A DNA stretch of 33,007 bases from Peribacillus acanthi (GTDB lineage: Bacteria > Bacillota > Bacilli > Bacillales > DSM-1321): NCBI RefSeq assembly GCF_003073175.1, contig NZ_QBBX01000020.1:28141-61147 (forward strand), written 5' to 3'. Below, in pieces: positions 29,925 to 33,007 of this stretch (positions are counted from its first letter, which is position 1; every line of letters begins with the position of its first letter). The notes under the pieces were generated by a model. It was not told where the DNA came from, made no database searches, and was given only the letters and a program-made list of their open reading frames with translations. Position numbers and translations under genes: made by a program.

Positions 29925-30998
29925 TTACTCTTGTTTGTTCTTCTCTAATATCAATCTTTCGCGTATAAATGTCGCACGCCGCACGTCGCGTTCATGGGGC
30001 CTTAAAGCTCCACCAGCATACTGCTGAAGGAAGCCCGGCTGCGTTAAAATCATCAATTCATTAAGAATCGTATTGGAGATGTCCTTTATATACCCCAAGT
30101 CAATACCAAGTCTAACATCAGATAAACAATTGGCTGCTTCTTTAGATTCAATGACTCTTGCTTGTGAAAGAGTTCCTAAAGAGCGAAACACTCTGTCTTC
30201 TAATTGTATGTTTGATGTTTTGACTAATGCTTCTCTAGCCAATCTTTCTCGCTCAATAATTTGTTCAACTACGCTTTTTAGATCTTCCACAATGTCTTCT
30301 TCGGATTTGCCAAGTGTCATTTGGTTAGAAATTTGGAAGAGGTTACCTTGCGCCTCACTTCCTTCTCCGTATATACCTCTGACAACTAGGCCTAATTGAT
30401 TAATAGCTGGGATAATTCGATTCATTTGTTGCGTTAGCACTAACCCAGGTAAATGCATCATTACTGATGCTCTTAACCCCGTCCCAACATTTGTAGGACA
30501 ACTTGTCAGATACCCTCTTTTTTCATCAAAAGCGTAGTCTACAAGCTGTTCAATCCAATCATCTACTTCATTAGCTAATTCTAGAGCTTCGTTTAGCTGC
30601 AAACCAGATAACAAACACTGAATGCGGATATGGTCTTCTTCGTTAACCATCAAACTAATTTTTTCATCTTCTGAGAGAAAACATGCACCCTCTCTAGAAT
30701 GATCTGCTAAATGAGGACTAATCAAGTGTTTCTCAACCAAAACTCTTTTTTCTAATGGTTGGATATTATTCATCCTCACTAACTCCAATGGTCCAAATCC
30801 TGGAGCATTTTCGCGCATATTTTCTTCTAAAAGAGAGACAATCTTTACAGCTTCTTCATGACTATAAATAGTAGGGAATGAAAAATCCTTTAAATTCCTT
30901 GCAAGTCGAATTCTAGAACTTAACACGATATCTGAATTTGGACCATCACCATTCATCCAAGAGCTAACTGCCTTTTCAATGAAATGTTCTAAACTCAT
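29925..30998 (-). CDS. mcsB: Protein arginine kinase McsB
   Basis: McsB phosphorylates arginines on misfolded proteins, and on CtsR, marking them for ClpCP. The 357-residue protein has the phosphagen-kinase fold: the [10 protein letters not shown] nucleotide-binding segment near 27-36, the acidic NEEDH at 119-123, and the catalytic C167 in [14 protein letters not shown]-terminal RDVRRA motif (near 337-342) is the allosteric phosphoarginine-binding site. The ATG overlaps the mcsA stop by four bases, so McsA and McsB are made together, as fits their role as a complex. Confidence 0.97.
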   Translation of the reverse strand: MSLEHFIEKAVSSWMNGDGPNSDIVLSSRIRLARNLKDFSFPTIYSHEEAVKIVSLLEENMRENAPGFGPLELVRMNNIQPLEKRVLVEKHLISPHLADHSREGACFLSEDEKISLMVNEEDHIRIQCLLSGLQLNEALELANEVDDWIEQLVDYAFDEKRGYLTSCPTNVGTGLRASVMMHLPGLVLTQQMNRIIPAINQLGLVVRGIYGEGSEAQGNLFQISNQMTLGKSEEDIVEDLKSVVEQIIERERLAREALVKTSNIQLEDRVFRSLGTLSQARVIESKEAANCLSDVRLGIDLGYIKDISNTILNELMILTQPGFLQQYAGGALRPHERDVRRATFIRERLILEKNKQE

Positions 30999-31543
30999 TG
31001 TGATCGCCCCCTTTCCAGAGTTCGTTGTATCTCTCTCTCAAGGGATCGAATCTCGTCTCGCAACTCAGCAGCTTTCTCGAATTCTTCTTGATGTATTAAA
31101 TCCTTAAGTTGTTTCTTCCAAGTCGCCAGCTTCTTTCTTAAAGAAATATCATCTCCTGTTCTTTTTGGTATTTTCCCTGCATGGACAACATTTCCTCCAT
31201 GAAGACGCTTAAGAATAGGATCCAATTGTTTCTCAAAACTCTTATAACAATACGAACAACCGAAACGACCGATTTTTGTGAATTGGGCATAACTCATATG
31301 ACACCCTTCACAAGTAACCTCATTGCTAGAAGGGAATGTGCTCGATTTCTGAAAAGCAGGTTCGACATTTAATATCCCTGCTAATAAATCATGTATGGAG
31401 AAACTGGATCCCCCATTAAAAAAGAAAGTATCCCCTTTACCCTGTGCACATTGTTCACACAAGTGAACTTCCGTTTTTTCACCGTTCACAATTTTAGTGA
31501 AATGAAGGGTTGCAGGTCTGTCTTTGCATTCCTGACAAATCAT
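30995..31543 (-). CDS. mcsA: McsA, zinc-finger activator of McsB
   Basis: McsA binds and activates McsB. The 182-residue protein has four Cys pairs (C3/C6, C29/C32, C78/C81, C96/C99) that can hold zinc, and a C-terminal UVR motif ([20 protein letters not shown]) like that in ClpC. I start at the ATG at 31543 ([10 protein letters not shown]), with GGGGTGA eight bases upstream; an in-frame GTG three codons earlier lies inside the SD. It lies 21 bases after ctsR and overlaps mcsB by four bases. Confidence 0.96.
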   Translation of the reverse strand: MICQECKDRPATLHFTKIVNGEKTEVHLCEQCAQGKGDTFFFNGGSSFSIHDLLAGILNVEPAFQKSSTFPSSNEVTCEGCHMSYAQFTKIGRFGCSYCYKSFEKQLDPILKRLHGGNVVHAGKIPKRTGDDISLRKKLATWKKQLKDLIHQEEFEKAAELRDEIRSLEREIQRTLERGRSQ

Positions 31544-31564
31544 CGCAATCACCCCAATGGAGAA

Positions 31565-32026
31565 TTATTTATATTTTAGTGTCTCAAGCATCGCCTTTAG
31601 CATCCTCGCCCTTAGTTCATCCCTTATTGGCAAGTCGATATACAATACGGAGCGATCCATCACACTTAACATCATTTTCGCTTCGCGTCTATTAATTATA
31701 TTTTCGGCGACTAGCCGATTGATAATATCCTCTGCACTGGATTGGGCAATTCGAGTCGAGGTAAGTGTCATCAGCTGATCAATTAAATGGGCATGGTCAT
31801 ACACCTTTACCTTCATGATTCGGATATATCCACCACCACCTCGTTTACTTTCCACAGCATACCCTCTCTCTGTAGTGAAACGAGTGTTTATTACATAATT
31901 GATCTGAGAAGGAACACATTGAAACTTATCAGCAATCTCACTTCGCTTAATTTCAACAATTTCCTTACCGCTCATATCTAATACCTTCTTCAAATAACTC
32001 TCAATAATATCAGATATGTTCTTCAC
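31565..32026 (-). CDS. ctsR: Class III heat-shock repressor CtsR
   Basis: CtsR represses clp genes and its own operon, and is inactivated by heat. The start is GTG at 32026-32024 (MKNISDIIESYLKK), with GGAGG about eight bases upstream. A TTG five codons earlier lies inside the SD. This gives 153 residues, against 154 in B. subtilis. The DNA-binding part has a helix-turn-helix (SEIADKFQCVPSQINYVINTR) and the glycine-rich wing RGGGGYIRI at 62-70. That wing is the heat sensor, and R62 matches the position McsB phosphorylates in Bacillus. Operators lie directly upstream. Confidence 0.97.
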   Translation of the reverse strand: MKNISDIIESYLKKVLDMSGKEIVEIKRSEIADKFQCVPSQINYVINTRFTTERGYAVESKRGGGGYIRIMKVKVYDHAHLIDQLMTLTSTRIAQSSAEDIINRLVAENIINRREAKMMLSVMDRSVLYIDLPIRDELRARMLKAMLETLKYK

Positions 32027-32065
32027 TTCGCCCTCCTCCAATCATTAGTCCTTGATTTTTCATAT

Positions 32066-32105
32066 AGTCAAAGATGTATTTGTCTGACTTTGACTATATT
32101 TGACT
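32066..32105 (-). promoter_or_regulatory. CtsR operator with tandem heptads
   Basis: The minus strand carries AGTCAAATATAGTCAAA (32105-32089), an exact match to the CtsR consensus of two RGTCAAA heptads three bases apart. A third, degenerate heptad AGACAAA (32085-32079) continues the 10-base spacing. An inverted AGTCAAA lies on the plus strand at 32066-32072. The operator covers the predicted transcription start just after the -10 box. Confidence 0.93.
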
Positions 32106-32108
32106 ATT

Positions 32109-32137
32109 ATTATAGGGGAATTAATTTCATTTTGCAA
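32109..32137 (-). promoter_or_regulatory. Sigma-A promoter for ctsR-mcsA-mcsB-clpC
   Basis: The minus strand reads TTGCAA (32137-32132), 17 bases, TATAAT (32114-32109). The -10 is perfect, and the CtsR heptads begin four bases after it, a classical repression arrangement. Confidence 0.85.
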
Positions 32138-32890
32138 TAAAGTCGAATTAACAAATTTATTATGTAATATTTGGTAAAAAAGTGATGAATCTATCTATAT
32201 TTCTACCCTATTCCAACCAATTAGAAACGTGATAAAGAAAAAATAATTTGGTGATTTTAATGAGTGTAAGATTTTGATTTATCAAGCGAGGAAATTTTGT
32301 TTGAAGGAAGAAATAGCTAAACAATCGCTAACTAATACCTTTTGTTCCTACAATATTCAATATTGAAGTGCATAGCTCCTTCTTTTTAAGGTTAAGAAGT
32401 TAGAGCAAATTTATTAAAAATATAGTGAAATTAGAATGGTTAAGTACATGTCTTATATAAGGAGCGATTGTGAAATGTATTATGGCTTTTCGATTGGAAA
32501 TAAAGAAGATGTGTATGGGTTCCTAACTTTTTGGTTGATAAAGGCGACCATGTGAACGGTATTTATCTAAAGTAACTTAATAGTGAAAGGTAAATTGTCT
32601 AATGCGCAGGGTATTTTGGGCAAAAGTGAACGATATAGGATCACTAGTGAATGAATAAAGAAGAAAGTAAACGATATATTGCATGTGAATTTGCATTTCT
32701 AATCTGTTTTAATTGATTCACTCTTTATGAATCGTTATGCTAACAACGGTCTAACTCTACATTCCTCTGACCCTCTAACCTCATGTACATTCACTTACTC
32801 TTTTTATGTACGCTCCCTCTCCGTGTTTTGGTTTCTCTTATCTTTTGGTCAATAAAGAAGACTTATTTACCTCTTGTTTAACCCAAAAGA
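32138..32890. other. Long spacer between ctsR and the rRNA operon, no convincing gene
   Basis: About 750 AT-rich bases. I find no reading frame with a good SD and recognisable protein on either strand. It holds a sigma-B-like promoter (32203-32228), overlapping palindromes at 32351-32367, an imperfect 32-base hairpin at 32375-32406, and a near-direct repeat AAAGTRAACGATAT at 32623-32636 and 32664-32677. Around 32475-32570 two plus-strand frames look faintly protein-like. Confidence 0.6.
32203..32228 (-). promoter_or_regulatory. Possible sigma-B promoter upstream of ctsR
   Basis: The minus strand reads GTTTCT (32228-32223), 14 bases, GGGTAG (32208-32203), resembling the sigma-B pattern GTTTAA-N12-15-GGGTAT. 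B. subtilis has a sigma-B promoter for this operon in a similar place. The match is partial and this may be chance in AT-rich DNA. Confidence 0.35.
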
Positions 32891-32921
32891 CAAAAAAAAG
32901 ACCAGCCTCATCAGCTGATCT
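32891..32921 (-). terminator. rRNA operon terminator
   Basis: An 8-bp stem AGATCAGC/GCTGGTCT (32914-32921 with 32899-32906, one wobble) with a 7-base loop is followed by eight T residues on the minus strand. It starts about nine bases after the 5S 3' end. Strong and well placed. Confidence 0.92.
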
Positions 32922-32929
32922 TCTTTTTT

Positions 32930-33007
<78 letters not shown>

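Overview
The window is a stretch of Bacillaceae-type (Firmicutes) chromosome. Every gene lies on the minus strand, so the natural reading direction is from base 33007 down to base 1. The order is that of the Bacillus subtilis core block next to an rRNA operon: 5S rRNA, ctsR-mcsA-mcsB-clpC, radA-disA, yacL-ispD-ispF, gltX, cysE-cysS-mrnC-rlmB-rae1, sigH, rpmG-secE, nusG, rplK-rplA, rplJ-rplL, rsmC, rpoB-rpoC, rplGB-rpsL-rpsG-fusA-tuf. DNA is AT-rich, Shine-Dalgarno (SD) sequences are strong, and the proteins read as close relatives of B. subtilis proteins of nearly the same length. I cannot name the genus. I see no insertion sequence, phage gene, CRISPR array, toxin-antitoxin pair, tRNA or foreign cassette, and I do not claim a new protein system.

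High-coordinate end (33007-24880): the 3' part of a 5S rRNA and its terminator, a roughly 770-base spacer without a convincing gene, then the heat-shock operon. CtsR represses through heptad operators beside a TATAAT promoter. McsA/McsB mark proteins with phosphoarginine and ClpC unfolds them. A strong terminator and a fresh promoter separate clpC from radA-disA (recombination; cyclic di-AMP).

Middle (24700-15300): yacL, the two MEP isoprenoid genes, gltX, then a cysteine T-box riboswitch controlling cysE-cysS and the downstream RNA enzymes mrnC, rlmB and rae1. sigH follows with its own promoter, then rpmG (49 aa) and secE.

Low-coordinate end (15200-1): transcription and translation machinery: nusG, the L11/L1 and L10/L12 genes, rsmC, rpoBC and the str operon, running into the first 53 bases of tuf.

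The interest lies in the untranslated regions. I see a hairpin between the SD and start codon of nusG; a pair of mutually exclusive hairpins between rplGB and rpsL; a 13-bp hairpin at the probable 5' end of tuf mRNA; a string of hairpins in the rplK leader; a terminator-like hairpin in the rpoB leader; a large nested stem-loop after the cysE T-box terminator; and a tandem CtsR operator with a possible sigma-B promoter farther upstream. Start codons of several highly expressed genes (rpoB, rpoC, rplK) are TTG or GTG. All RNA-structure claims come from reading complementarity by eye, with no energy calculation or alignment.
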